A stretch of DNA of 55,821 nt from Candidatus Galligastranaerophilus intestinavium. GTDB taxonomy: Bacteria; Cyanobacteriota; Vampirovibrionia; Gastranaerophilales; Gastranaerophilaceae. Both the position numbers and the translations under genes were made by a program. The first letter of the stretch is position 1. Every line of letters begins with the position of its first letter. Of the stretch, positions 8,500-16,457 are shown piece by piece. The notes below the pieces were generated by a model that made no database searches, was not told the DNA's origin, and saw only the letters and a list, made by a program, of their open reading frames with translations. The DNA is taken from assembly GCA_018716625.1 (NCBI GenBank), contig DVJQ01000010.1, positions 1-55,821 of the forward strand, read 5' to 3'.

Positions 8500-9192
8500 C
8501 TAATCAAAAAATCTGTAGTAAAAAAGCGTAAAAATTGCTTGCAGTGCGTCTTTTGCCTTGACCTTTTTGCCTTCGGAGTATGCTCTTGCATTATATGAAA
8601 TTGCAACTTCTTTTAGACGAAGTTTATTTTTTATTACTTTTGCGGTAATTTCCGGTTCAAAATCAAATTTTTTGGCTCTTATTTTAAAATCTTTTATTTT
8701 TTCGCGCCTGAAAGCCTTGTAGCATGTTTCCATATCCGTAATTTTTGAGCCGTAGAGGATGTTTGTAAGTGCTGTTAAGAACTTGTTTGCAAAAAGACTT
8801 AAAAACAAAAAAGACTTTTCCTGTGATTTTTCTTTCAGCCTTGAACCATAGACTACATCTGCTTCATCATCCACTATGAGTTTTAAAAGTTTTGAATAAT
8901 CGCAAGGATTATACTCTAAGTCTGCATCTTGTATAACAACTACATCGGCTGTTGCGTTTTTAATCCCCGTTGCAACAGCGGCACCCTTGCCTTGATTTTT
9001 GTCGTGAAATATTACTTTGTGGTTTTTGATTTTTGACAAAATTTCTCTTGTTGAATCATCAGAGAAGTCATCAACAAGTATGAGTCTTTTTTCAAGAGAG
9101 CAAAAGTCAGTTTCTTCAAGCTTTTTTATTACTGTTTCAATAGTTTTTTCTTCATTAAATACAGGAACTATTATGTCGAGTGTTTTTACCAT
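8500..9192 (-). CDS. Glycosyltransferase family 2, dolichyl-phosphate-mannose-synthase-like
   Basis: 230-residue GT-A enzyme that would transfer a sugar from a nucleotide donor to a lipid-phosphate or glycan acceptor on the cytoplasmic face. Visible motifs: DIIVPVFNEEKTIE, LVDDFSDDSTRE, the GKGAAVATGI loop, and the metal-binding VIQDADLEYNP. No C-terminal membrane helices, so it is the short DPM1-like form. Acceptor cannot be read from sequence. Ends one base into the alternative rsmH GTG. Confidence 0.85.
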   Translation of the reverse strand: MVKTLDIIVPVFNEEKTIETVIKKLEETDFCSLEKRLILVDDFSDDSTREILSKIKNHKVIFHDKNQGKGAAVATGIKNATADVVVIQDADLEYNPCDYSKLLKLIVDDEADVVYGSRLKEKSQEKSFLFLSLFANKFLTALTNILYGSKITDMETCYKAFRREKIKDFKIRAKKFDFEPEITAKVIKNKLRLKEVAISYNARAYSEGKKVKAKDALQAIFTLFYYRFFD

Positions 9193-9198
9193 AAATCA

Positions 9199-9207
9199 AT
9201 TGTAACA
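9199..9207 (-). promoter_or_regulatory. Extended -10 of a leaderless GT2 promoter (candidate)
   Basis: Reads TGT-TACAAT on the minus strand followed by TGATTT and the ATG of the GT2 gene: an extended -10 (TGn) with 6 nt to the start codon and no Shine-Dalgarno. Confidence 0.5.
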
Positions 9208-9231
9208 AATTTTTTGAAATATGGCAGTATA

Positions 9232-9690
9232 TTAAAATTTCTGAATTGACTGTATTGGTCCTGAAAATATTTCTTTACCTTTTTGATAAAGAAATATGCC
9301 GCTGTATATATATGATACTCCTGCGCTTATGTCATTTTTTTCAAGATTGTTTATGCTTATAAAAACACTGAGTGCGCTTTTATCCTTTTTTTTAAAATTG
9401 CTTGTAATTGTATAGTAGTTGTTATTCCCGTTAAGGGTAAAACTTGTGCCCTCAAGATTAAGCAAACCTGCACTTTTTTCGACCGTTTTAAGCGCACAAG
9501 CTCCAATTTCAGATGTTGATTTTGTATTTTGTGCTTGTATTTGTATATTTGCTATTATTTCGTTTGCAATATTTACAACGCTGTGCTTTGCTCTCCAAAA
9601 CAATGATAGTTCTATAATTGAAAGAAATATTGACATAATAATAAGAAAGACAAAGCTAAACTCAAGAATACTTTGGGCTAATTTTTTCAT
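9232..9690 (-). CDS. TadE-like pseudopilin
   Basis: 152 residues with the N-terminal pattern of TadE/TadG proteins: MKKLAQSILEFSFVFLIIM, a short basic stretch, an E five residues into a hydrophobic helix, then an extracytoplasmic domain with a Cys. Such proteins are processed by prepilin peptidases and assembled in Flp/Tad pili, or act as surface pseudopilins. No Tad ATPase or secretin is in this window. Starts inside the stop of the preceding gene (ATGA overlap), last gene of a four-gene operon. Confidence 0.7.
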   Translation of the reverse strand: MKKLAQSILEFSFVFLIIMSIFLSIIELSLFWRAKHSVVNIANEIIANIQIQAQNTKSTSEIGACALKTVEKSAGLLNLEGTSFTLNGNNNYYTITSNFKKKDKSALSVFISINNLEKNDISAGVSYIYSGIFLYQKGKEIFSGPIQSIQKF

Positions 9691-10070
9691 AGATTTATCA
9701 TCTTCTTTAAGCGCTCTATAACCGTCTTTTTATCTATGTTTGGGTATATGAGAGAGTCTTTGTGATATTTGTTATATTCTTCAATAATATTAAAAGGCAG
9801 GGGGCTGCCATCGCTCAGAATATTTGCAATGTCCTCAAGATACGAGTCTTGTTCTGTGCGATACATCTCGTCTTTTTTTCTTAAATCTTCGTCTGCCTCA
9901 AAGTGCACCAGTGCATGAAAGGCGGCATTTAGAGTTGTGTCCCCAAGGTTTTTAGGATACTCTTTAAGTGCTTGCAATACGGTAATTTTCTGTGCAAGTA
10001 CATCTAAAATCAGCCCCGATACTTTCTTTCTATCCTTTATATATTGTGCATTGTTGTTCGTATTTTGCAT
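9687..10070 (-). CDS. Hypothetical protein between BlaI-like and TadE-like genes
   Basis: Unrecognised 127-residue hydrophilic, mostly helical protein (MQNTNNNAQYIKDRK start). It has no signal peptide, membrane segment or Cys. I placed the start at the ATG 2 nt after the BlaI-like stop; the frame is open further upstream only through the overlapping gene. It overlaps the TadE-like gene by 4 nt, so the three are translationally linked. Acidic middle part (HFEADEDLRKKDEMY). No function proposed. Confidence 0.65.
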   Translation of the reverse strand: MQNTNNNAQYIKDRKKVSGLILDVLAQKITVLQALKEYPKNLGDTTLNAAFHALVHFEADEDLRKKDEMYRTEQDSYLEDIANILSDGSPLPFNIIEEYNKYHKDSLIYPNIDKKTVIERLKKMINL

Positions 10071-10072
10071 TT

Positions 10073-10435
10073 TTAATTCACCATGATAGCGGGAGTGTCG
10101 TTTTCGCACATTGATTTTGTTATGTGCATAAGTCTTGTCATGTCCCCGTTGCAATATCTTGCAGCTATCTTTTTTAATGATGTTGCTATTATATCTGAAT
10201 TTGAATATGCCGTTCTGTAAAAGAATTTTTTGCCTTGTTTTATTCTTAAAAGCATTTCTTTTTCAAACAGTCTGTCCATAACTGTTTTTATAGTTGTATA
10301 GGCGCGTTTTGTATTATCTGTTTTTGATAAAAATTCCCATACATCTTTTACCGAGTTTTTATATATGCCTGACTTTTCAAGTTCCCACATTGCATTTAGT
10401 ATTATGCTCTCAAGTGATCCATGTTTAAAATTCAT
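10073..10435 (-). CDS. BlaI/MecI/CopY-family transcriptional repressor
   Basis: 120-residue winged-helix DNA-binding protein. The family pattern is clear: LESIILNAMWELEKSG, VKDVWEFLS, then AYTTIKTVMDRLFEKEMLLR (recognition helix) and the wing GKKFFYRTAY. In BlaI systems the repressor is cleaved by a BlaR1 (M56) sensor; none is encoded nearby, so the inducing signal here is unknown. Ribosome site AAAGGAT. Probably autoregulates the lipoprotein-BlaI-TadE operon it sits in, but I found no clear palindromic operator. Confidence 0.8.
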   Translation of the reverse strand: MNFKHGSLESIILNAMWELEKSGIYKNSVKDVWEFLSKTDNTKRAYTTIKTVMDRLFEKEMLLRIKQGKKFFYRTAYSNSDIIATSLKKIAARYCNGDMTRLMHITKSMCENDTPAIMVN

Positions 10436-10453
10436 TTTTATATCCTTTACAGT

Positions 10454-10804
10454 TTAGTATCTTGTTTTAAAATGTTCTGCATCAAATCTTACGTCTTTTG
10501 GTCCAAGATTTGTTTTGTCTTTGATTTGAAATCTGTAACCTGTTGTATTTACAACTGATTCGTCTTTGTATATGTAAACTCCTGATTTTGTTCGCGTTAT
10601 TGGCCCTTGATCTTCTTTTTTAGATTTCCCCTGTGTTTGAGTACTGTTTAGAAGGTCTAAGACTTTATGTCCGGGCATTTTGTGCGTGTTGACAAAGTTT
10701 TCTTTTTGATTGCAGCCACATAAGCAAGTCAAGGTAACAGCTCCCAACAAGCAATACGCTATAAGTGATGTTGCTTTTTTAAATTTTATCTCCATAATGC
10801 GCAT
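10454..10804 (-). CDS. Small lipoprotein
   Basis: About 117 residues. Basic N-terminus, hydrophobic helix and lipobox L28-C-G-C31 predict lipidation and anchoring by Lgt/LspA. The mature part is polar with no family I recognise (motif SGVYIYKDESVVN). I chose the ATG giving MRIMEIKFKK because it lies 7 nt after an extended -10 box; a further ATG three codons upstream would overlap that box. First gene of the operon with the BlaI-like repressor and TadE-like protein. Confidence 0.7.
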   Translation of the reverse strand: MRIMEIKFKKATSLIAYCLLGAVTLTCLCGCNQKENFVNTHKMPGHKVLDLLNSTQTQGKSKKEDQGPITRTKSGVYIYKDESVVNTTGYRFQIKDKTNLGPKDVRFDAEHFKTRY

Positions 10805-10811
10805 TACTACC

Positions 10812-10820
10812 ATTATAGCA
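10812..10820 (-). promoter_or_regulatory. Extended -10 of a leaderless lipoprotein promoter (candidate)
   Basis: TGC-TATAAT on the minus strand, a perfect extended -10, followed by GGTAGTA and ATG. Seven nucleotides separate the box from the start codon, so the transcript should begin at or next to the ATG. Drives the lipoprotein-BlaI-TadE operon. Confidence 0.55.
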
Positions 10821-10856
10821 CTTTATAATTTTTTTTACACCTCATTATTAACTTTT

Positions 10857-10884
10857 TTACAAAAATTGCAAAATATTGTAAAAT
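10857..10884 (+). promoter_or_regulatory. Candidate promoter of the GT6 gene
   Basis: TTACAA, 16-nt spacer, TAAAAT. A short leader of ~12 nt would follow, containing the AAAGGAGAG ribosome site. Back-to-back with the lipoprotein promoter. Confidence 0.4.
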
Positions 10885-10903
10885 TGTACGAAAAGGAGAG
10901 ATT

Positions 10904-11698
10904 ATGAATATTGGTGTTTTATGTGTTGCAACGGGCAGGTATGTGTGTTTTTGGGATGAATTTTATAAAAGCGCCAAAGAATTTCTCTTTAAGAACCATA
11001 ATGTCCACTTTTTTGTGTATAGTGATGCTTCTGAAATAAATTATGAAGATAATGACGATGTGACAAAGCTTTTTGCTCAATCGTCAAAATGGCCTATAAG
11101 CGTTTGTGATAAGTTTGCAATTTTATTAAGCAGAAAAAAATTTTACAAGGATTTTGATTATCTTTTTCACTTTAATATCAATATGAAGTTCATTGCGCCC
11201 ATTGGGGATGAAATATTGCCTGATAAGGATAACGGGTATCTGTGCGCTTGTGAATGGATTAATCATAAGCTAAAAGGCGTGGTTGATAATTTCCCTTATG
11301 AGCGAAATTCACGCTCACTTGCATATATTCCCTACGGTGAGGGCAGCCATTACTTTATGAGCGGTGCATTTGGCGGAAGAACAAAAGAATACATAGAGAT
11401 GTGTTCTGAAATTGAAGATAATATCAGACGGGATTTTCAAGACGGGATTATCGCAATATGGCATGACGAGAGCCATTTTAACAAATATATGTTAAATAAA
11501 AACCCGCTTATTATGCCAAGCGGCTATATAATTCCTGAAAATTGGAAAATTAAAAGTTGCAAAAACAACCGCAGAGGTTTGCTTTTAAACAAAAAACATT
11601 GGAAGTACGGCGGTCAAAGCTATCTGAGAGGTATAAGCGATAAGAAAATTACGCCCTTTAAATATTGGGTTTCAAAACTTTTTAATGTAAAGGTTTAG
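10904..11698 (+). CDS. Glycosyltransferase family 6 (histo-blood-group A/B type fold)
   Basis: 264-residue retaining glycosyltransferase of the GT6 family, whose animal members make ABO and alpha-Gal antigens. Diagnostic features: WHDESHFNKY at 186-195 (the GT6 signature near the acceptor site) and FMSGAFGG around 151-158. Where animal enzymes have DXD this one has N91-I-N93, the NXN substitution described for bacterial GT6 enzymes, which work without metal. No signal peptide. It would add alpha-Gal or alpha-GalNAc to a surface glycan; which sugar cannot be decided by eye. Good ribosome site. Stop interlocked with the convergent GT8 gene. Confidence 0.85.
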   Translation: MNIGVLCVATGRYVCFWDEFYKSAKEFLFKNHNVHFFVYSDASEINYEDNDDVTKLFAQSSKWPISVCDKFAILLSRKKFYKDFDYLFHFNINMKFIAPIGDEILPDKDNGYLCACEWINHKLKGVVDNFPYERNSRSLAYIPYGEGSHYFMSGAFGGRTKEYIEMCSEIEDNIRRDFQDGIIAIWHDESHFNKYMLNKNPLIMPSGYIIPENWKIKSCKNNRRGLLLNKKHWKYGGQSYLRGISDKKITPFKYWVSKLFNVKV

Positions 11699-12624
11699 AA
11701 TTTATACTCCGTATTTTTAACTATTCTCATAAAGTCTTTGCGCCTGTTTTCTTTTAAAAAGAAGCAAGGATACATTTTGATGTGCCAAAACATTTGACAG
11801 AGTTTTTTGTGCATAAAAAGTACTGTGTTTCTTATTTTAAGTTGCTGTTTATCGTTTGAAAACGGTGTTTTTGCAAAGTATTCCCAAAACTTTTCGCGAT
11901 AAATGTTGTAAAACCCTATCTTCCAAGGTTTAATACCCGCAAAGTGCGCAATAGTCGGATGTAAATCGTTTGGAAAATAAAAGTTTATTGTAATAAAGTT
12001 GTATTTTCTGTCCATTTGCTTTACATGTCCCAAGAGCACTGCATTCATGATATCTTGATCGCTATAGCTTAATTTTTCCCAGTTTGCCTTCAGATAGTCA
12101 AACATCTTTTTTTCAATGTTGTCTTGGCGCATTTTTTCTAAATCCAAAAGACAAACGCCGGCATTAAAGTAAAAATTATTTGAATTTTGCTCAAAACCCA
12201 TGCGCGCCATATGTAAATGCCCGCCCATATCCTCAACACATGCCGCGTACTGCGAAGGACTGAGTTGTGTAAAAAACAATTCCGAGAGGCTTTTTAAAAC
12301 TATTAAGTCGCAATCAAGATATAATATTCTCTTAACATCTTTTAGCAGTGAGGGTAACATAAGCCTGTAAAGTGTGGGTATGGTTACATCTTTGCATACG
12401 CCGTTATTGAAATATGGTTCAAAAATAGAATTATCTATTTTATGAAAAACCACATTTCCGCACTGTTTAAGTTTTTCCATATTATCTTGTTGTAGTTTTG
12501 AATATAGTATATGAAAAATCAATTCTTCATCGGGGTTTTTATTTTCATTGGCACTTTTTATTACTACTGCCGCGTATTTTGAATAATTGTCATCTGTTGA
12601 CAAACATATATCTAGCTTTTTCAT
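11695..12624 (-). CDS. Glycosyltransferase family 8
   Basis: 309-residue retaining glycosyltransferase like LPS galactosyl/glucosyltransferases. N-terminal DICLSTDDNYSKYAAVVI, metal-binding D104-C-D106 in ILYLDCDLIVL, then YFNAGVCLLDLEKMR and SDQDIMNAVL. C-terminal HFAGIKPW is the GT8 HxxGxxKPW motif. The basic, aromatic tail could associate with the membrane. Likely acts on lipooligosaccharide or another surface glycan with the GT6 and GT2 genes beside it. No Shine-Dalgarno; a TGn-extended -10 lies 7 nt upstream. Confidence 0.88.
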   Translation of the reverse strand: MKKLDICLSTDDNYSKYAAVVIKSANENKNPDEELIFHILYSKLQQDNMEKLKQCGNVVFHKIDNSIFEPYFNNGVCKDVTIPTLYRLMLPSLLKDVKRILYLDCDLIVLKSLSELFFTQLSPSQYAACVEDMGGHLHMARMGFEQNSNNFYFNAGVCLLDLEKMRQDNIEKKMFDYLKANWEKLSYSDQDIMNAVLLGHVKQMDRKYNFITINFYFPNDLHPTIAHFAGIKPWKIGFYNIYREKFWEYFAKTPFSNDKQQLKIRNTVLFMHKKLCQMFWHIKMYPCFFLKENRRKDFMRIVKNTEYKF

Positions 12625-12631
12625 GTTATTT

Positions 12632-12640
12632 ATAATATCA
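12632..12640 (-). promoter_or_regulatory. Extended -10 of a leaderless GT8 promoter (candidate)
   Basis: TGA-TATTAT on the minus strand, then AAATAAC and the GT8 ATG: an extended -10 with a 7-nt interval to the start codon and no ribosome site. Confidence 0.45.
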
Positions 12641-12675
12641 TAAACCTTGAGATTGAAAAAGGATTACGGATAAAA

Positions 12676-13656
12676 ATGGAACCTCTTGTAAGCGTTATAA
12701 TGCCTGTATATAATACACCTGAGCCTATTTTAAGAGAAGCAATTGAGAGTATTTTAAACCAGACTTTAAAAAATTTTGAATTTATAATTATAGATGACTG
12801 TTCAAAAAAAAGTATTCAGCCCATAGTTGACAGTTATTGCGATAACAGAGTTATCTTTTTAAGAAATAAAGAAAATTTAGGTGTAACGGGTGCCCCAAAC
12901 GTTGGTCTTGATAATTCAAGAGGTGTTTATATTGCAAGAATGGACTCGGATGACATAGCTCATCCTGACAGATTAAAAATGCAGGTAGATTTTCTTGAGA
13001 ATAATCAGAATATAGACATTTTAGGAACGGCTTTTGAAAAATTTCCGAAAAAGAAAATTGTTCGTCTGCCGCTTGATGATAAAGCCATAAAACTTGCAAT
13101 GATTTTTAACTATAACGCTATTTGTCACCCCTCTGTTATGATTAGAAAATCAACAATTGATAAATTAAAAATCAGGTACGAAAAAAAGCATGAAGTCTGC
13201 GAGGACTATGGTGTTTGGCTAAAGTATATTAATGATGTTAAGTTTGCAAATTTGAACGATGTACTTTTAAAATATCGCTGGAACGGAAATAATATTTCAA
13301 AAAGGAAAACAAAACTGCAGAGCGCAAACACTCAAATACTTATGTTTAAGGCTCAGGGAGAATATTTCGGGGTTGATTATAAGCCCGCTATAGAGGTGGT
13401 TGCAAAATGCAGAGATGACAAAATTGTAATTTCTTCAGATTTAATTGTAATGAATGATTTTATTAAAGAAATAAAAAATAAATTAAAATCTGCAATGCCC
13501 GAGTGCCAATATAGTGTAAATCGAAATTTTTATAAAACCTTTTTAAAAAAATGCGTGAGCGATATAAGTTTTATTCAAATACTTTTTTCAAAAGAGTTGA
13601 ATGATATTATTAAACTTTCACTTTTTGAAAAGTTGGGCATGATTATCGGTATATAG
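12676..13656 (+). CDS. Glycosyltransferase family 2 (surface glycan)
   Basis: 326-residue inverting glycosyltransferase. GT-A core in the first ~220 residues: LVSVIMPVYNTPEPIL, FIIIDDCS, ENLGVTGAPNVGL, and the DXD-type ARMDSDDIAHP. GTAF and EDYGVWLKY match the usual acceptor region. The C-terminal ~100 residues are unassigned. Divergent from the GT8 gene; with GT6 and GT8 it forms a small glycan-assembly cluster. A GGA 6 nt before the ATG is a weak ribosome site. Confidence 0.88.
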   Translation: MEPLVSVIMPVYNTPEPILREAIESILNQTLKNFEFIIIDDCSKKSIQPIVDSYCDNRVIFLRNKENLGVTGAPNVGLDNSRGVYIARMDSDDIAHPDRLKMQVDFLENNQNIDILGTAFEKFPKKKIVRLPLDDKAIKLAMIFNYNAICHPSVMIRKSTIDKLKIRYEKKHEVCEDYGVWLKYINDVKFANLNDVLLKYRWNGNNISKRKTKLQSANTQILMFKAQGEYFGVDYKPAIEVVAKCRDDKIVISSDLIVMNDFIKEIKNKLKSAMPECQYSVNRNFYKTFLKKCVSDISFIQILFSKELNDIIKLSLFEKLGMIIGI

Positions 13657-13657
13657 T

Positions 13658-15325
13658 CTATTTTGTCATGTTTTTGGAGCGCAGTTGTCTGTGGAATGTT
13701 ATTGCAAATCTGTGTGCTTCATCTCTTATTCTTTGAAACAGATGTAATGCCGGAGAATTTAGTGCAAAAATGACTGGCTGAGTTTTGTTTGGCAAAAATA
13801 CTTCTTCTTCGCGTTTTGCAAGAGATACTATATCTAAATTCAGTCCCATTTCTTTCATAACTTCAATAACGCTTGAAAGCTGCCCTTTGCCGCCGTCAAT
13901 TATTATTAAGTCAGGAGGTTGAATTTCGCCGGATTTAATTCTTTTAAATCTCCTTTTTAAAATTTCTCGCATGCTTTTAAAATCGTCAACTTCGCCTTTT
14001 TCAAGAGTTCTCAGCTTGTATTTTCTGTATTTTGATTTTTTTGGCATACCGTTTTCAAAATATACGCCTGAGGCAACGGTATTTGTCCCTTGAATGTGCG
14101 AGATGTCGTAGCACTCAATTGTGTGGGGGAACTTTTTGAGGTTAAGTTTTTCCATTAAATAAGTGCCGACTTCATTGTAGTCATTTTGTATAATAGTAAG
14201 TTCTTTTAATTTTGCCTGCTCAAGATTAAATTCTGCGGTATTTTGCGCCATTGTAAGCATTTCTTTGTCGCGTTGTGATTTTGCTTCGTTTATGCTTACG
14301 GTTTTGCCAAGTCGAGCACTCAGCCATTTTTCATAGAGTTCAATGTCGTCAAGTTTTGTGCCGAGAGTTATTTTAGAGGGTATTTCAGTATCCGTAATTA
14401 TCCCGTAATACTCCCTGAGGACAGCTTGTGCTATTTCATTTATGTCATTTACCTGCGAATTTGCAAGATGAGAGAATGTGAAATCTTTTTTATTTATGAG
14501 CCTGCCTTGCCTTACCTGTAAAATTGTTGCGCAGTATAGACTGTCTGATTTTACAATGCCTACAAAATCTTGGTTTATACGGGTGTTTTCACTGACAACT
14601 TTTTGTTTTTCCATTGTCTTTTTAATGTCGTTGTAGCTGTCGCGATACCTTGCTGCCTTTTCAAATTCAAGATTGTCGCTTGCTTTTTTCATCTCGTTTT
14701 CAAGCGCTTTTAAAAGTTCGCCTTGTCTGCCCGATAAAAAAAGCTCCACATCTTTTAGTATTTTTTTATAATCTTCGCTTGTTATGAGTTTTTGGCAAGG
14801 TGCGCTGCATTGCCCTATGTCATAGTAAAGACAAGGACGGGATTTAAACTTTGGTGTTTTGCATTTTTTAAGCGGAAAAATCTTGCCGAGAGTCTCAAGT
14901 GTGCAATACATTGCGCGAGAATCCGTATATGGCCCAAAGTACTTACCCTTTTGCATGTTTTTGTTTGCTTTTCTTACGACTGTAATTCTCGGGTATTCTT
15001 CATCAGTTATCAAAAAATAGGGGAATTTTTTATCGTCTTTAAGTAAAATGTTGTATTTGGGTTTGTATTTTTTGATAAGTTCAGATTCAAGTATTAGCGC
15101 CTCAACCTCTGTGTTTACAACAATACATTCAACTTTAACAATCTGCGGCACCATAACCTGAAGCTTTGGCGAGTCTTTTTTGTCGCCTACAAAATAGCTG
15201 TTTACGCGATTGTACAAGTTTTTTGCTTTGCCGATGTAAATTATCTCTCCGTTTTTATCAAAATACTGATAACATCCGGGGAGTTTTGGCATTAGCTTAA
15301 TTTGCTTTTTAATGTCTGTATTCAT
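13658..15325 (-). CDS. uvrC: Excinuclease ABC subunit C, lacking C-terminal HhH domain
   Basis: Makes both incisions in nucleotide excision repair with UvrB. Domains in order: GIY-YIG nuclease (~15-95, GCYQYF and IIYIGKAKNLYNRV), Cys-rich [4Fe-4S] region (~155-180, CKTPKFKSRPC and GQCSAPC), UVR/UvrB-binding segment (~205-235, LEFEKAARYRDSY), and the RNase H-like nuclease (~375-545, ECYDISHIQG, DLIIIDGGKGQ). It stops right after DEAHRFAITFHRQLR, 8 residues later, so the tandem helix-hairpin-helix domain normally at ~550-610 is absent. I checked beyond the stop and found no HhH coding. Overlaps the DUF192 gene by 17 nt. Confidence 0.95.
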   Translation of the reverse strand: MNTDIKKQIKLMPKLPGCYQYFDKNGEIIYIGKAKNLYNRVNSYFVGDKKDSPKLQVMVPQIVKVECIVVNTEVEALILESELIKKYKPKYNILLKDDKKFPYFLITDEEYPRITVVRKANKNMQKGKYFGPYTDSRAMYCTLETLGKIFPLKKCKTPKFKSRPCLYYDIGQCSAPCQKLITSEDYKKILKDVELFLSGRQGELLKALENEMKKASDNLEFEKAARYRDSYNDIKKTMEKQKVVSENTRINQDFVGIVKSDSLYCATILQVRQGRLINKKDFTFSHLANSQVNDINEIAQAVLREYYGIITDTEIPSKITLGTKLDDIELYEKWLSARLGKTVSINEAKSQRDKEMLTMAQNTAEFNLEQAKLKELTIIQNDYNEVGTYLMEKLNLKKFPHTIECYDISHIQGTNTVASGVYFENGMPKKSKYRKYKLRTLEKGEVDDFKSMREILKRRFKRIKSGEIQPPDLIIIDGGKGQLSSVIEVMKEMGLNLDIVSLAKREEEVFLPNKTQPVIFALNSPALHLFQRIRDEAHRFAITFHRQLRSKNMTK

Positions 15326-15659
15326 CAATCTCTATTTTATCACCAATTTTGACCTTGGGGCAGAGATTTACAAATTCTATCGTATATTTTGCTCTAAAGA
15401 CGGGTTTTAAAATCAAAAATGGTGGAATATTAAATTTATAATCAATTACATTAAAATTGCTGTCCAAAAAAATAGCGTTAAACCTAAAAAATACAAACAA
15501 AGAGTGTATCCAAAAGGCATTTTTAAAAATAAGAATTTTTTGCTCTTTTGGTTTTATTTGAAACATTAGCCCTAAAAATCTTTTAAGAAAGGAGTCTTGC
15601 ACATAGGCATTATTTGATAATAAGTTATTGTTTAAAAATATTTTTGTTTTTTTTGTCAT
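15309..15659 (-). CDS. DUF192 family protein
   Basis: ~116 residues fitting DUF192: KRFLGLMFQ near the start, then WIHSLFVFFRFNAIFLDSN in place of the usual WMxxMxFPLDVVFLD, a PP motif in the loop, and C-terminal KIGDKIEI. Many homologues are exported; here I see no signal peptide. Function of the family is unknown. A GTG two codons upstream could also start it. Leads into uvrC with overlapping reading frames. Confidence 0.75.
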   Translation of the reverse strand: MTKKTKIFLNNNLLSNNAYVQDSFLKRFLGLMFQIKPKEQKILIFKNAFWIHSLFVFFRFNAIFLDSNFNVIDYKFNIPPFLILKPVFRAKYTIEFVNLCPKVKIGDKIEIDEYRH

Positions 15660-15684
15660 AAACACTGGTATTTTTTAAAACATC

Positions 15685-15693
15685 TGATATAAT
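15685..15693 (+). promoter_or_regulatory. Extended -10 upstream of the small plus-strand gene (candidate)
   Basis: TGA-TATAAT, a perfect extended -10; a second TATAAT lies 11 nt further on. They would give a leader of roughly 80-90 nt before the following small gene, which has its own strong ribosome site. No clear -35. Confidence 0.45.
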
Positions 15694-15788
15694 GAATATA
15701 TAATACTATAAACGTAGTAGTAAATATATCGCATACAATCTCAATCATCAAATGGAATTTATTAGCATACACCGCCAAGGAGGCAGAT

Positions 15789-16070
15789 ATGATTTTAGAA
15801 TACAAAATAGATGAACTTAATGTACAGAGCGCATGGCTAAAGACGCTTTATGACCTTGTAGATGAATTAAACTGCAAGTGTCAGACGTTTTTTGAGGAAA
15901 GCTACAACCCCAAAATGAAATGTTTTGGTTCCGTTCGCATTGTAAAAATTGTAGGTTCTAATTCAATGCTTGGCTGGTTAAAGCTGAGAATGGAGCGCTA
16001 TACTCATTTTATTGACTCTCTCAATTCTCAGAACACAAGTTTTACAACCTCTTTCAATGATGATGATTAA
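15789..16070 (+). CDS. Hypothetical 93-residue protein
   Basis: Unrecognised small soluble protein. Helical N-terminal half (YKIDELNVQSAWLKTLYDLV), a central Cys-containing part and an acidic, Asn/Ser/Thr-rich tail. It is a real gene by its strong AAGGAGG ribosome site, its own promoter and the terminator just after its stop; it appears monocistronic. No signal peptide or known motif. Confidence 0.7.
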   Translation: MILEYKIDELNVQSAWLKTLYDLVDELNCKCQTFFEESYNPKMKCFGSVRIVKIVGSNSMLGWLKLRMERYTHFIDSLNSQNTSFTTSFNDDD

Positions 16071-16077
16071 AGCATAC

Positions 16078-16102
16078 AAAAGCCGCCATAAAAGCGGCTT
16101 TT
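16078..16102. terminator. Bidirectional intrinsic terminator
   Basis: Perfect 9-bp stem AAAAGCCGC / GCGGCTTTT with a 7-nt loop and T/A tracts on both sides. It serves both the plus-strand small gene and the convergent rplY. Confidence 0.85.
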
Positions 16103-16119
16103 GATTATATGTTATTGTT

Positions 16120-16407
16120 TTATGCAAGTTTAAATTCAATGTTTAAAACTTGATTTGTTGAGTAATTTTTTTGTAGCTCTTGAATTACCACATTATATTT
16201 TTCACTGCCGACATTTAGTTCAAAAACTGCATCTCTGTTGTTTCTTGTGGACATTTCAAATTCATGTGCGCATATTTGAACATTTTTTGAATCCATCCCT
16301 TTTCCGTACACAGTTGCAGGAATAAAGCCTTGAGCTCTTATTTGGCGTGGGTTTTTGTCTGTTTCGCGTTCTTTAGCGTTTAATTTGATGATGGTAGATT
16401 CTGCCAT
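16120..16407 (-). CDS. rplY: 50S ribosomal protein L25
   Basis: 5S rRNA-binding protein of the large subunit. 95 residues, the short E. coli form without the C-terminal CTC domain. Typical start (KLNAKERE, RQIRAQGFIPATVYGKG) and VVIQELQKN. Ribosome site AGGAG before the ATG. Single gene bounded by the terminator and a divergent folP. Confidence 0.92.
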   Translation of the reverse strand: MAESTIIKLNAKERETDKNPRQIRAQGFIPATVYGKGMDSKNVQICAHEFEMSTRNNRDAVFELNVGSEKYNVVIQELQKNYSTNQVLNIEFKLA

Positions 16408-16457
16408 TTTATTTTTTCTCCTAAAATTATTACTTTGGTGTTATTCTATTATATGTG

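Noticed and set aside
8486-8500. GTG start five codons upstream of the rsmH ATG
   Set aside because: It overlaps the -10 box and the preceding stop; the family N-terminus fits the ATG.
13600-13660. Frameshift removing the uvrC HhH domain
   Set aside because: Sequence beyond the stop is the convergent GT2 coding region; no frame gives HhH motifs.
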